Shown: piece after piece, positions 1 through 6,963 of the stretch
Layout: each line of letters opens with the position of its first letter
How positions within the stretch are numbered: the stretch's first letter is position 1
NCBI RefSeq assembly: GCF_000407545.1
Contig: NZ_ASWH01000002.1
Coordinates: forward strand, 744,001-808,000
Length of the DNA stretch: 64,000 nt
Source of the DNA: Enterococcus gilvus ATCC BAA-350
GTDB lineage: Bacteria > Bacillota > Bacilli > Lactobacillales > Enterococcaceae
Reading direction: 5' to 3'
The notes under the pieces: generated by a model
Databases searched by the model: none
The model's input: the letters and a program-made list of their open reading frames with translations, nothing else
What the model was told of the DNA's origin: nothing
Made by a program: the position numbers and the translations under genes

Positions 1-129
1 GCAGAACAAAAAGAACTCTTCTCTGCCATTTATCAACTGACCTTGAACCAAGACCACGGACCACGCATCCCATTACTGATCAAAGTCGTGGGTCCTGAAA
101 AGCTGCAGCAATTACTAGATTTCAACTAA
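1..129 (+). CDS. C-terminal end of a probable class I lysyl-tRNA synthetase (5' truncated by window)
   Basis: Frame 1 is open from the window edge to a TAA at 127-129 and gives 42 residues. The stretch IYQLTLNQDHGPRIP, followed by VVGPEKLQQLLDF, resembles the end of class I (LysK-type) lysyl-tRNA synthetases, where an Ile-Tyr helix leads to a Gly-Pro-Arg turn and a last helix. That enzyme charges tRNA-Lys in the cytoplasm. Only the last helices are visible and no catalytic motif is in the window, so the family call is tentative. A strong terminator follows immediately, so this is the last gene of its transcript. Confidence 0.5.
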   Translation, partial: AEQKELFSAIYQLTLNQDHGPRIPLLIKVVGPEKLQQLLDFN

Positions 130-143
130 AGAGAACACGTTAG

Positions 144-180
144 CGACCAAAAGAATAACATCTTTTGGTCGTTTCTTTGT
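144..180 (+). terminator. Rho-independent terminator after the truncated synthetase gene
   Basis: Perfect 11-bp stem (144-154 with 161-171), 6-nt loop, then a T-rich tail (gtttctttgttt). It separates the upstream gene from the TetR promoter that starts at 181. Confidence 0.9.
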
Positions 181-209
181 TTGACAAGCTAATAACCATT
201 AGCTAAAAT
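181..209 (+). promoter_or_regulatory. Promoter of the tetR-DUF998 pair
   Basis: Perfect -35 TTGACA at 181-186, 17-bp spacer, -10 TAAAAT at 204-209. The spacer is almost entirely filled by the first operator palindrome. Confidence 0.85.
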
Positions 210-238
210 GACCATATAAAAGCGAATGGTTATTAGCT
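187..238. promoter_or_regulatory. Two tandem TetR-type operator palindromes
   Basis: Site 1 (187-204) is agctaat-aacc-attagct, a perfect 7-bp palindrome around 4 nt. Site 2 (221-238) is agcgaat-ggtt-attagct, with one mismatch. Centres are 34 bp apart. Site 1 lies between -35 and -10 and site 2 just downstream of the expected start point, so binding of the encoded TetR protein would block its own promoter. The sites are seen in the sequence. Binding by this regulator is inferred. Confidence 0.75.
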
Positions 239-254
239 AGAAAGGATGCGCCCT

Positions 255-893
255 ATGAAGAAAGGCACTACAAAGAAACGGATCGTGGAAGAAGCCTCCC
301 GTCTTTTCGCCAAAAAAGGCTATGAAGCCGTGAATGTCGAGACAATTGCCCGTGCTGTAGGTATCAAGGCCCCCTCTTTGTATAAGCATTATCGGAACAA
401 GCAGGAATTATTCGATGCTGTCGTGGCGGAAATGAACAGCCGTTATGAAGCAACTATGTCAGCCTTTCAGATGGATGGCTATGAGGGCGAAGCAGATGCT
501 CCGCTGTTTGCGGAGAAGACGGAAGAGCAGCTTGTTGTTATTGGTATACAGTTTTTTATGTTCTTTTTACATGATGACTACGCATCGAATTTTCGGAAGC
601 TGCTGACGATCGAGCAGTTTCAGAATCCGAGATTGGCAGCATTATTTACGCAACAATACACAGACAAACCTCTGGCGTATCAGGAAAAGCTGTTTACCCT
701 GTTGATAGAAGCTGATGTGCTGCGTGACTGTGATCCAAAGATCATGGCCTTGCATTTTTATGCCCCGATTCAATTACTATTAACCCTTTGCGACCGCCAG
801 CCAGAAAGAGAACCCGAAGCCTTGCGGACAGTAGAGCAGCATATTCGTCAGTTTTATACTCTTTATCAGAAAGGAACGAATGCCCATGAGTAG
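255..893 (+). CDS. TetR/AcrR family transcriptional regulator
   Basis: Residues about 5-52 form the TetR helix-turn-helix, including LFAKKGYEAVNVETIARAVG and PSLYKHYRNKQELF. The rest is an all-helical ligand-binding region of the usual length (212 residues). I start at ATG 255 rather than the in-frame ATG 246, because the AAAGGA ribosome site directly abuts 246 and sits 8 nt before 255. The gene overlaps the next one, a DUF998 membrane protein, and both share the promoter at 181. It probably represses itself and that neighbour through the palindromes at 187-238. The inducer is unknown. Confidence 0.9.
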   Translation: MKKGTTKKRIVEEASRLFAKKGYEAVNVETIARAVGIKAPSLYKHYRNKQELFDAVVAEMNSRYEATMSAFQMDGYEGEADAPLFAEKTEEQLVVIGIQFFMFFLHDDYASNFRKLLTIEQFQNPRLAALFTQQYTDKPLAYQEKLFTLLIEADVLRDCDPKIMALHFYAPIQLLLTLCDRQPEREPEALRTVEQHIRQFYTLYQKGTNAHE

Positions 894-1521
894 AAAAAGA
901 GATCTGATCCAGTGGTGTGGTTTATTCGGTATCGTCAGCTTTCTTTCTTATATTTCTGCTGTTCTTTTCAGCCCATTGGCCTATCCTGGATATAACTGGA
1001 TGGCACAGGCAGTGAGTGATCTGAGTGCAGATACCTCTCCTGCCAGAGTCTTGTGGAATCAGCTTTCCGCCTTGTCTGGTGTCGGCAGTGTGGTGTGCAT
1101 CATGATGGTCTGTGTCTTTATCCAAGGCAAATTAACGAAATCTATACGCTTGGGCATCTATCTTTTTGCTGCGATGCTCTGGGCATCAGCGGTGGGATAT
1201 ACGCTATTCCCTCTGAGTGAGAGCGGCTTTGGCGGAAGATCCTTTCAAGATTTCATGCACATTGGAATGACTGTCTTAGTGGTTAGCCTGTCTATCGCTT
1301 CGCTTCTGCTTATCCTGATCGGCGGATTTCATTCGAAACAGTACCGATCATTGGCAGTTTGGGCCACCCTGGCGCTGCTGCTGATGCTTGCCGGAGCCAT
1401 CGGTGTCAATGTTGTTCCTACCCGATACTTCGGTATTCCCGAACGCTTCAGTGTGCTAGCAGCAATGGGCTTTAATGCTGTGTTGGGCGTTTATTTGTTT
1501 TTAGGCTTTTTTGAGAATTAA
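886..1521 (+). CDS. DUF998 family integral membrane protein
   Basis: About 211 residues with six predicted membrane helices and short loops. The SPLAYPGYNWMAQAVSDLSA motif after the first helix and the later GYTLFPLSE are typical of the DUF998 family, whose function is unknown. Start ATG 886 is preferred over ATG 880, because the AAGGAA ribosome site at 871-876 is too close to 880. It overlaps the end of the tetR gene by 8 nt, so it is translationally coupled and probably the regulated target of that repressor. Confidence 0.8.
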   Translation: MSRKRDLIQWCGLFGIVSFLSYISAVLFSPLAYPGYNWMAQAVSDLSADTSPARVLWNQLSALSGVGSVVCIMMVCVFIQGKLTKSIRLGIYLFAAMLWASAVGYTLFPLSESGFGGRSFQDFMHIGMTVLVVSLSIASLLLILIGGFHSKQYRSLAVWATLALLLMLAGAIGVNVVPTRYFGIPERFSVLAAMGFNAVLGVYLFLGFFEN

Positions 1522-1698
1522 ATTTTAACGATTTACTCCGTTTTTTTCCACGTTTCCAACTGTTTAAAATAACTAAATGAATATATAAAAATCACAGAAA
1601 CCCAATCATTCATCCACTTTATTTTTATGGAAATTTCCTTTTGCTGCAATTATTGTTCGTTATACTGAAGCTATCAAAAAATCACAGAGGTATCATTT

Positions 1699-2397
1699 AT
1701 GAAGGACAATAACAACAGTATAAAAGGAAAAAATACCACCGTAACGACACTGATTCTTTTTTTAGTAATCCTCATCGCTCTCTTTCTTGCGTTTATCACT
1801 GGCGCGAAGTTGGCAGAATCGAAAGCGCCGGCACCTGCATCAAAAGCACCTACATCGAGCAGTACTATTCAGTCTTCGGAGAGCTCTTCTTCATCAAGCA
1901 GTGGATCTACCGAAAGTTCATCGGCTGCGAGTACGTCCACGACGGAGAGCACTCCCGCTGAAACTGTTGAACAGGGCTCTTATGGCGTCACTTTTCCTAA
2001 AGGTGCCATTTTAATGGGAGAGACAACTATCTTCGGATTTTCTGTAACAACCTATCCGCAGAGTGACAAACTCGCCGTCTCTTATAGTCCCAAAGGAAAT
2101 TATACTCCAGGTGCTCACATGAGCAGCGTGGCTGGCTTTTACCCGACGGACATTCCAATGACAACGATCCCTGTCAATGAAAATGGCGTCACAAAAAACG
2201 TTACTGTCTCGACAGAATTGAAGCTTTCTGAAAGTGACAGCAGTAAACCTGACCTAGCATTCTTTCTTAACTTTAACAACAACGATACGAAGGTTTTTGC
2301 CTACTTGAATAATAACAAAAATGTTGTTCTTGCCTTTACTCCACCCAACAATAACGGCCCCTATATCGCAGTCGTCCTTTATGAGACACAGATGTAA
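1699..2397 (+). CDS. Membrane-anchored extracellular protein with Ser/Thr-rich linker, unknown function
   Basis: A short cytoplasmic N-terminus is followed by one hydrophobic helix (about 14-35), a linker of mainly Ser, Thr, Ala and Pro (about 44-90), and a globular beta-rich C-terminal domain of about 140 residues (GVTFPKGAILMGETTIFGFS onward). There is no lipobox or LPXTG motif, so the helix is probably an uncleaved anchor with the domain outside the cell. The Ser-rich linker resembles wall-spanning spacers of Gram-positive surface proteins. I do not recognise the C-terminal domain. The gene is monocistronic, with a hairpin after it. Confidence 0.65.
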   Translation: MKDNNNSIKGKNTTVTTLILFLVILIALFLAFITGAKLAESKAPAPASKAPTSSSTIQSSESSSSSSSGSTESSSAASTSTTESTPAETVEQGSYGVTFPKGAILMGETTIFGFSVTTYPQSDKLAVSYSPKGNYTPGAHMSSVAGFYPTDIPMTTIPVNENGVTKNVTVSTELKLSESDSSKPDLAFFLNFNNNDTKVFAYLNNNKNVVLAFTPPNNNGPYIAVVLYETQM

Positions 2398-2400
2398 TCC

Positions 2401-2442
2401 CACGTCTTATAAGTTTCTTTAACTTGGAGGACGTGTTTTATT
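2401..2442 (+). terminator. Probable terminator after the anchored protein gene
   Basis: Outer stem cacgtc (2401-2406) with gacgtg (2430-2435) enclosing an inner stem aagtt/aactt (2411-2415, 2421-2425), followed by ttttatta. Confidence 0.55.
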
Positions 2443-2529
2443 ATTCATTCGATGATGCTTTTCAAGTGCCCTCATAATAGGGTAAAATCAAGTAACAGAG
2501 ACACGAGTCTTATAAGAAAGAGGGCATTT

Positions 2530-3213
2530 ATGTATACGATTTTAAAAAACGGGTTTCGTTTTCTATTAGTGATTGGCTGCGGGATCGGGTTGGCTTTATT
2601 GTTAGGCATTTTTGAGGGGCGTTTTGAAGCAAATCAATTGATTTTCTACACGATCCAAAGCAACCTACTCATCTTTTTTGGCTATTTATATTTGATTGCG
2701 AAAAGTCTTGTAGCATCTGTATCAACCAAAAGGAACGTAGCGTTTGATTTTTCGCCGAACGTCATGGGAGCGTTGACGCTGATCATTGTTATCACTGGAT
2801 TGATTTACAATTTTATTTTGGTTCCTTCTATTCCAAGTACTTCGGAATATGCAGTCAATAGTCTGTCCGATTTTCTTGTCCATACCTATACCCCGGTCAT
2901 GGTGTTCATTGACTGGCTGCTCTTTGCAGATACAAGACCTCTGAAAAAAATCAAGCCGTGGACTTGGGCGGTCCTGCCGTTGCTTTATTGGGTTTTTACG
3001 ATTATTCGTGCGCAAATTGGCGGTCCCATCGCCGGTTTCGACAGCTATTACCCTTATTTTTTTATTGATGCGATCGATTTAGGGTGGCCGCGGGTGTTCC
3101 TAAACGTTATTGTTTTATTGATTTTCTTCGTCGTTTTTGGTTATTTAATGAAGTTGATTGCTTGGGGAACCAATCGTTTTAAACCAGCAAACGCGAATCC
3201 GCGCGTTTATTAA
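2530..3213 (+). CDS. Pr6Pr family integral membrane protein
   Basis: A 227-residue protein with six predicted membrane helices. Features such as the NLLIFFGYLYLI segment, LVHTYTPVMVFIDWLLF and the YYPYFFIDAIDLGW loop match the Pr6Pr group of six-helix proteins of unknown function. I start at ATG 2530, which follows an AAAGAGGG ribosome site by 6 nt; 26 codons upstream are open but have no ribosome site. A possible promoter lies at 2461-2488 (TTCAAG, 16 bp, TAAAAT). Confidence 0.75.
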   Translation: MYTILKNGFRFLLVIGCGIGLALLLGIFEGRFEANQLIFYTIQSNLLIFFGYLYLIAKSLVASVSTKRNVAFDFSPNVMGALTLIIVITGLIYNFILVPSIPSTSEYAVNSLSDFLVHTYTPVMVFIDWLLFADTRPLKKIKPWTWAVLPLLYWVFTIIRAQIGGPIAGFDSYYPYFFIDAIDLGWPRVFLNVIVLLIFFVVFGYLMKLIAWGTNRFKPANANPRVY

Positions 3214-3225
3214 TCGCATAAGCTT

Positions 3226-3264
3226 AAAAACCTGTGTGATCCCTAGGATTGCGCAGGTTTTTAT
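3226..3264. terminator. Bidirectional terminator between convergent genes
   Basis: Stem aaaaacctgtgt (3226-3237) pairs with gcgcaggttttt (3251-3262), with A and T runs on both sides. It serves the Pr6Pr gene and the converging channel gene. Confidence 0.85.
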
Positions 3265-3283
3265 TCCTCGATTGTCTTGAAAA

Positions 3284-3652
3284 TCATCCGTTATTGGAAG
3301 TCTCCGTCTTTCTCTCATTATGCCGTTTCTTTTTATGATACTCTGCCAATGCTCGATTGAAATTTGCGATCAATGCGGTCAAGATACCAACTCTCACAAA
3401 CACATAAAGGATTGAAAAAAGTTTGCCAAATGCTGTCTGGGGAGACAGATCCCCGTAGCCCACCGTCGCGAGTGTCATCACGGAAAAATACAGCGCATCT
3501 AAATAAGTCATCCCTTCAATATTGTGATAGAAAATCGTTCCGATCGATAGAATGAATAAAACGGCTAGCATAAGCGCTTTTTGTTCTTCCTGTCGAAAAA
3601 GAATTCGTAAAATATGCCACAAACTTCTAAATAGTAATGCGAATGCTACCAT
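3284..3652 (-). CDS. Small two-helix potassium channel (Ion_trans_2)
   Basis: 122 residues with an N-terminal helix, a first membrane helix (about 25-43), a pore helix and the selectivity filter TVGYGD in TLATVGYGDLSP (about 64-75), then a second membrane helix and a charged tail. This is the KcsA-like 2TM architecture without a regulatory RCK domain. Such channels assemble as tetramers and conduct K+ across the cytoplasmic membrane. No partner regulatory gene is adjacent. Confidence 0.85.
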   Translation of the reverse strand: MVAFALLFRSLWHILRILFRQEEQKALMLAVLFILSIGTIFYHNIEGMTYLDALYFSVMTLATVGYGDLSPQTAFGKLFSILYVFVRVGILTALIANFNRALAEYHKKKRHNERKTETSNNG

Positions 3653-3737
3653 GATATCCCTGCTTCCATTTCAAAAATAAATTCGTTTACTTTATTTTAT
3701 ACAACTAAGAAGCTTTTTTAAATACGCTTGAACACAT

Positions 3738-3778
3738 AAAAAAGTACCGCTCTCTTATTTTGAGCACGGCACTTTTGT
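3738..3778 (-). terminator. Terminator after the mreC-like gene
   Basis: On the minus strand an imperfect stem (aaaagtgccgtgctc with gagcggtactttt) ends in a T run, just beyond the stop at 3789. Confidence 0.7.
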
Positions 3779-3788
3779 CTGCAATTTT

Positions 3789-4646
3789 TTAGTCTTTATC
3801 TGGCATATCTTGAATTATTGTCACAAAGGAGACATCCGCCATCTGCGCATAAGGCGCGATGTACACTTCTAGATCGATCCCGTTTCTGCTAGGCTTGACT
3901 TGAACGATCGTTCCGATCGGAATACCTGCGGGCGAATTTCTGCCTAGACCGGAAGTACGGACGACATCTCCTTTTTTGATATTTTTTTCTTTAGTAATTT
4001 GCGTGGCGATCAGTTGCTTCTTTTTTTCATCGTACATGGTTAAAATACCAAAAGATTCTCCATCTTCGGCACTTATTTTTATCGGAAAATGATTGCTGCT
4101 TCTATTATCAGAAGTGACCAGCTCGATTTCGCAGGACTGTTCTTTTACTTTTCTTACTCGACCAATCAAGCCCTTTTGAGACATCACCGCCATGTTTTTT
4201 GTAACGCCATCCTGGCTGCCCTTGTCTACCATCAATGTATTTTGCCACGCATTCGGAGAGCGGGCAATCACTGTTGCTGCCAGCGTTCGATAGCTCGTCA
4301 ACCGTTTTTTTAATTGGACTTCTTCTTCCAGACGCTCGATTTCTTGTGATTGGCTCGTTACCTTCCGCTTCATTTCATCATAGCGAGCAACTTCTTCTTC
4401 CAGTTTTCTGTTTTCCTCATAGGTATCAAACAAATTCGACACAGAGTATTTACGATCAGATACCCATTTCTTTGGTACAGCAATGACTTTATTCACTGCG
4501 CCAATCGGATCTTTTACGACAGATCGCATACTCTCGACCCCATTTTCCTTTGCTTGATTTGCCATCACACTTATCGCTATGACCATTACGATAAGGATAA
4601 CCATTAGTCTTTTTTTACGATTCTTTCCTGAATGCGCCCTTTTCAT
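3789..4646 (-). CDS. mreC: MreC-like rod-shape/cell-wall scaffold protein, without mreB or mreD beside it
   Basis: A 285-residue bitopic protein with a basic N-terminus, one membrane helix (about 12-30), a coiled coil (about 75-115) and the two beta-barrel domains of MreC, including the segment VIARSPNAWQNTLMVDKGSQDGV and the late RTSGLGRNSPAGIPIGTI. MreC organises peptidoglycan synthases on the outer face of the membrane. Typically mreC sits next to mreD, but here both flanks carry unrelated genes. The protein may be the sole MreC or a second copy. Start ATG 4646 follows GGGGTGGG. Confidence 0.88.
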   Translation of the reverse strand: MKRAHSGKNRKKRLMVILIVMVIAISVMANQAKENGVESMRSVVKDPIGAVNKVIAVPKKWVSDRKYSVSNLFDTYEENRKLEEEVARYDEMKRKVTSQSQEIERLEEEVQLKKRLTSYRTLAATVIARSPNAWQNTLMVDKGSQDGVTKNMAVMSQKGLIGRVRKVKEQSCEIELVTSDNRSSNHFPIKISAEDGESFGILTMYDEKKKQLIATQITKEKNIKKGDVVRTSGLGRNSPAGIPIGTIVQVKPSRNGIDLEVYIAPYAQMADVSFVTIIQDMPDKD

Positions 4647-4898
4647 TTACCCACCCCAAAACACCCTATTTGAATTGAATTTTACCAATAATCGTCGGAC
4701 TAAAAAATGAACAAAAGATGTTTTTTAAGCAAACTTATCATTTACTATTAATTTATCAATCATTCGAATCATTTTTAGTGTTGATTTAAATAACAAATTC
4801 ATCACGAAACATTCTTTTCTCTAGCTGTGTCCTATAAAAAAAGAGACCGAGCGAGTAGATTGTTTTCATCTGTTATGTTAAATCTATCAAAACCCTAC

Positions 4899-4904
4899 TA
4901 TAAT
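4899..4904 (+). promoter_or_regulatory. -10 element of the pentapeptide gene
   Basis: TATAAT at 4899-4904, 38 bp before the chosen start codon. The -35 (tgttaa at 4876-4881, 17 bp upstream) is poor. The rest of the 295-bp gap from 4647 is AT-rich and shows nothing else I recognise. Confidence 0.5.
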
Positions 4905-4941
4905 AAGAGTAACGATACTTCATTGAAAGGATGTGCAGAAA

Positions 4942-5574
4942 ATGAATGCGCCTCTTAAAAACAAGGATTACTCGTATGCCAATCTAAGGCACTCTGATTT
5001 TCATGATAGGATTTTTGAGCAGGTTGATTTTTCTCATGCGTATTTAACTGGTGCAAATTTTGATAATTGTTTATGTGTGGATTGTGATTTTTCAGATGCG
5101 CGTTTGGTAAATGCTTCGTTGCAAGGAACGGATTTTCAGTGGTCCCGCTTGTGTGGCGCAGATATCTCCGGTGCGAATCTCTTTTTCGCCATGCTGGAGC
5201 ACGCGGATTTGACAGGTATCATCCATGATGCCCAGACGAAGTTTTTTGATCTTTATTGTCCTGCGGAAGGAGCATTTATCGGCTACAAAAAGTGCTTTGA
5301 TCACCGAATTGTCCAATTATTGATCCCAGCGAATGCTCGCAGGACTTCCGCAACAAACTCCTGCTGCCGTTGTGACAAGGCGAAGGTGCTGACGATCAAA
5401 GATATGTACACGAATGAAGCCTATGAAGAAGCGATTTCTTATGTTGATGGAGACTTTATTTATCGAGTCGGTAAATGGGTCGTTGCAGAAAATTTTAATC
5501 CAAACCGCTGGGCAGATTCTACTGGCGGTATTCATTTTTGGCTGACGCGAAAAGAAGCTGAAGGATACATGTAA
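4942..5574 (+). CDS. Pentapeptide-repeat protein with a C-terminal DUF5758-like domain
   Basis: Residues about 10-95 are repeats of the A(D/N)LXX type (SYANLRHSDF, FDNCLCVDCDFSDARL, GADISGANLF), which fold as a quadrilateral beta-helix. The C-terminal half (IGYKKCFDHRIVQLLIPANARRTSATNSCCRCDKA) resembles the domain of unknown function that often follows such repeats in Firmicutes and phages. Some pentapeptide proteins mimic DNA and bind gyrase; nothing here shows that for this one. Start ATG 4942 lies 10 nt after GAAAGGA; the GTG at 4933 is too close. Confidence 0.75.
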   Translation: MNAPLKNKDYSYANLRHSDFHDRIFEQVDFSHAYLTGANFDNCLCVDCDFSDARLVNASLQGTDFQWSRLCGADISGANLFFAMLEHADLTGIIHDAQTKFFDLYCPAEGAFIGYKKCFDHRIVQLLIPANARRTSATNSCCRCDKAKVLTIKDMYTNEAYEEAISYVDGDFIYRVGKWVVAENFNPNRWADSTGGIHFWLTRKEAEGYM

Positions 5575-5773
5575 GCCTTCGTCTGCCACTTCCAATTTTT
5601 AGCTAAAAAACATTTTTTTCTATTTATAAAAGAATATAGACAAGAAAATTCTTTTAAATGCTAATTTAAGGGATCATGGTCGACCACTGACGGTTGAAAT
5701 AATACCGTTCACGATATCCCTCTTAACAATTAGTACTTTTCCTTTACAATTACACTCAAGGGGGATTGTACTA

Positions 5774-6121
5774 GTGCGAACATCAATTTATGTAGAAACA
5801 GACAAAAGTGTAGAAGTCTTGTCGGTGGAGGATCTGCTTTATATCGCTGTTGATACCACAAGGGATCATTTTTTATGCTTCACCACAAGAGATAAGAAGT
5901 ATTACGGCCGCGGAACGCTCAATGATTTTGAAGGAAAAGAATGGCGCTGGTTCTTTCGTTGCCATCGCTCCGTCGTAGTGAATTTGCTTAATATCAAAGA
6001 AATTAACAAATATGACCGGTGTGTTTATTTTTCAAACGATGAAGGAAACAATACCTGTCCTTTTTCAAGAAGAAAATATTTGCCGCTGAGAGAATCTTTA
6101 AAGGAATATCTCCTGACTTGA
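5774..6121 (+). CDS. Stand-alone LytTR-type DNA-binding protein in the agr-like locus
   Basis: 115 residues consisting almost only of a LytTR domain: VEDLLYIAVDTTRDHFLCF, FRCHRSVVVNLLNIKEI and the terminal SRRKY signature. It has no receiver domain. It is clearly a paralogue of the C-terminal domain of the response regulator at 8292-9035 (compare YKVHRAFVVNLSNITEI and ISRRK). The start is GTG 5774, 8 nt after AAGGGGG. It lies directly upstream of and in the same direction as the agrB-like gene, separated by a 114-bp gap with its own promoter. It could be a co-regulator, or an antagonist competing for the same sites. Confidence 0.8.
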   Translation: MRTSIYVETDKSVEVLSVEDLLYIAVDTTRDHFLCFTTRDKKYYGRGTLNDFEGKEWRWFFRCHRSVVVNLLNIKEINKYDRCVYFSNDEGNNTCPFSRRKYLPLRESLKEYLLT

Positions 6122-6165
6122 TCCATGATTTCCCTATGAATAAAAGAAAAATTCGGGAATTTATG

Positions 6166-6194
6166 TTGTAGCTGGGAGATAAATAGATTAAACT
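6166..6194 (+). promoter_or_regulatory. Probable promoter of the agrBDCA-like operon
   Basis: TTGTAG (6166-6171), 17-bp spacer, TAAACT (6189-6194). Both boxes deviate from consensus, as expected for an activator-dependent promoter. Immediately upstream are two ggGAA-type motifs in inverted orientation (ttccc at 6130-6134, gggaa at 6155-6159), which may be LytTR sites. Confidence 0.5.
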
Positions 6195-6235
6195 TTAAAA
6201 GCGTTCAATTTTAGATGTTGGAAGGAGGGAAATTT

Positions 6236-6844
6236 TTGACTCATAGCCTCACACTGTATTTGTTAAGAAAAATACAAGCGCAACGTTATATGTCCGAAAT
6301 AGATTATGAAAATACGACTTATGCTCTAGAGATCCTACTTATCAATTTGTTTAAAAGTGTTCAAGTATACGCTGTCGCATTTGTTTTTGGTGTTTTATTT
6401 GAAACATTTCTCATGAATCTAGCATATGTTTTTCTAAGAATACCTGCTGGCGGCTGGCATGCAAAATCTTCCCGTAACTGCTCTATTTTCGGCTTGGTCG
6501 TTTTTGTCGGGATTCCCGTATTTTTAAAATACAGTCTGTTTACCTTTTCATTTAACTGGTTGCTTCTTCTGTCCTCCATCGTTCTGCTAATCGTTTTTCT
6601 CTACGCACCTTCAGATACAGAGAAAAACCCTCTTGTCAGCATGAGTGAACGAAAAAAGAAAAAAAGGAAGGCACTTTTCAGCGCCTTCTTGGTGGTTTGC
6701 CTCTCCCTATTTTTTGTGGCTGCTAAAACAAGTACATTGCTAATAACAGGTCTAGTCATTGAATCACTCTTGATTCACCCATTTTTTTATAAATTAACTA
6801 AAAGGAGTTATAAAAATTATGAAAACTATCAAACTGAACAATAA
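6236..6844 (+). CDS. agrB: AgrB-like membrane cysteine endopeptidase
   Basis: 202 residues with about six membrane helices. The motif PAGGWHAKSSRNC places His75 and Cys82 seven residues apart, matching the catalytic His77/Cys84 pair of staphylococcal AgrB. AgrB cleaves the C-terminal tail of AgrD and forms the thiolactone ring at the membrane. I choose TTG 6236 because an AAGGAGGG ribosome site (6222-6229) precedes it by 6 nt; the ATG at 6215 lies upstream of that site. The 3' end overlaps the propeptide gene by 26 bp, so the two are translationally linked. Confidence 0.9.
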   Translation: MTHSLTLYLLRKIQAQRYMSEIDYENTTYALEILLINLFKSVQVYAVAFVFGVLFETFLMNLAYVFLRIPAGGWHAKSSRNCSIFGLVVFVGIPVFLKYSLFTFSFNWLLLLSSIVLLIVFLYAPSDTEKNPLVSMSERKKKKRKALFSAFLVVCLSLFFVAAKTSTLLITGLVIESLLIHPFFYKLTKRSYKNYENYQTEQ

Positions 6845-6962
6845 ATCACACTTGGCTCTTCTCTCAGGAATTCTCGTTAAATTAACTGCTATCTCACTTT
6901 TTGCTGCTTGCCCATTCTGCTTTTATGAGCCAGAAAATCCAAAATTAAAAAAATTGAAATAA
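6819..6962 (+). CDS. agrD: AgrD-like cyclic autoinducer propeptide (47 aa)
   Basis: ATG 6819 follows an AAAGGAG ribosome site (6800-6806) and the frame closes with TAA at 6960-6962, one base before the kinase ATG. The 47 residues comprise a basic/amphipathic leader (1-28), the segment AACPFCFYEPENP (29-41) and a Lys-rich tail. Listeria AgrD has ACFMFV followed by YEPKSP. The alignment A-C-x-x-x-x-Y-E-P is exact, predicting a ring from Cys31 to Phe35 with tail cut before Tyr36. A second Cys (Cys34) inside the ring is unusual. The gene overlaps agrB and precedes agrC, the classic agrBDCA order. Ring and cut site are inferred by homology. Confidence 0.9.
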   Translation: MKTIKLNNKSHLALLSGILVKLTAISLFAACPFCFYEPENPKLKKLK

Positions 6963-6963
6963 G

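Noticed and set aside
5690..5712. acggttgaa / accgttcac pair as LytTR direct repeats before the stand-alone LytTR gene
   Set aside because: Spacing between copies (14 bp start to start) is shorter than the usual 20-22 bp, and the match is partial and equally readable as an inverted repeat.
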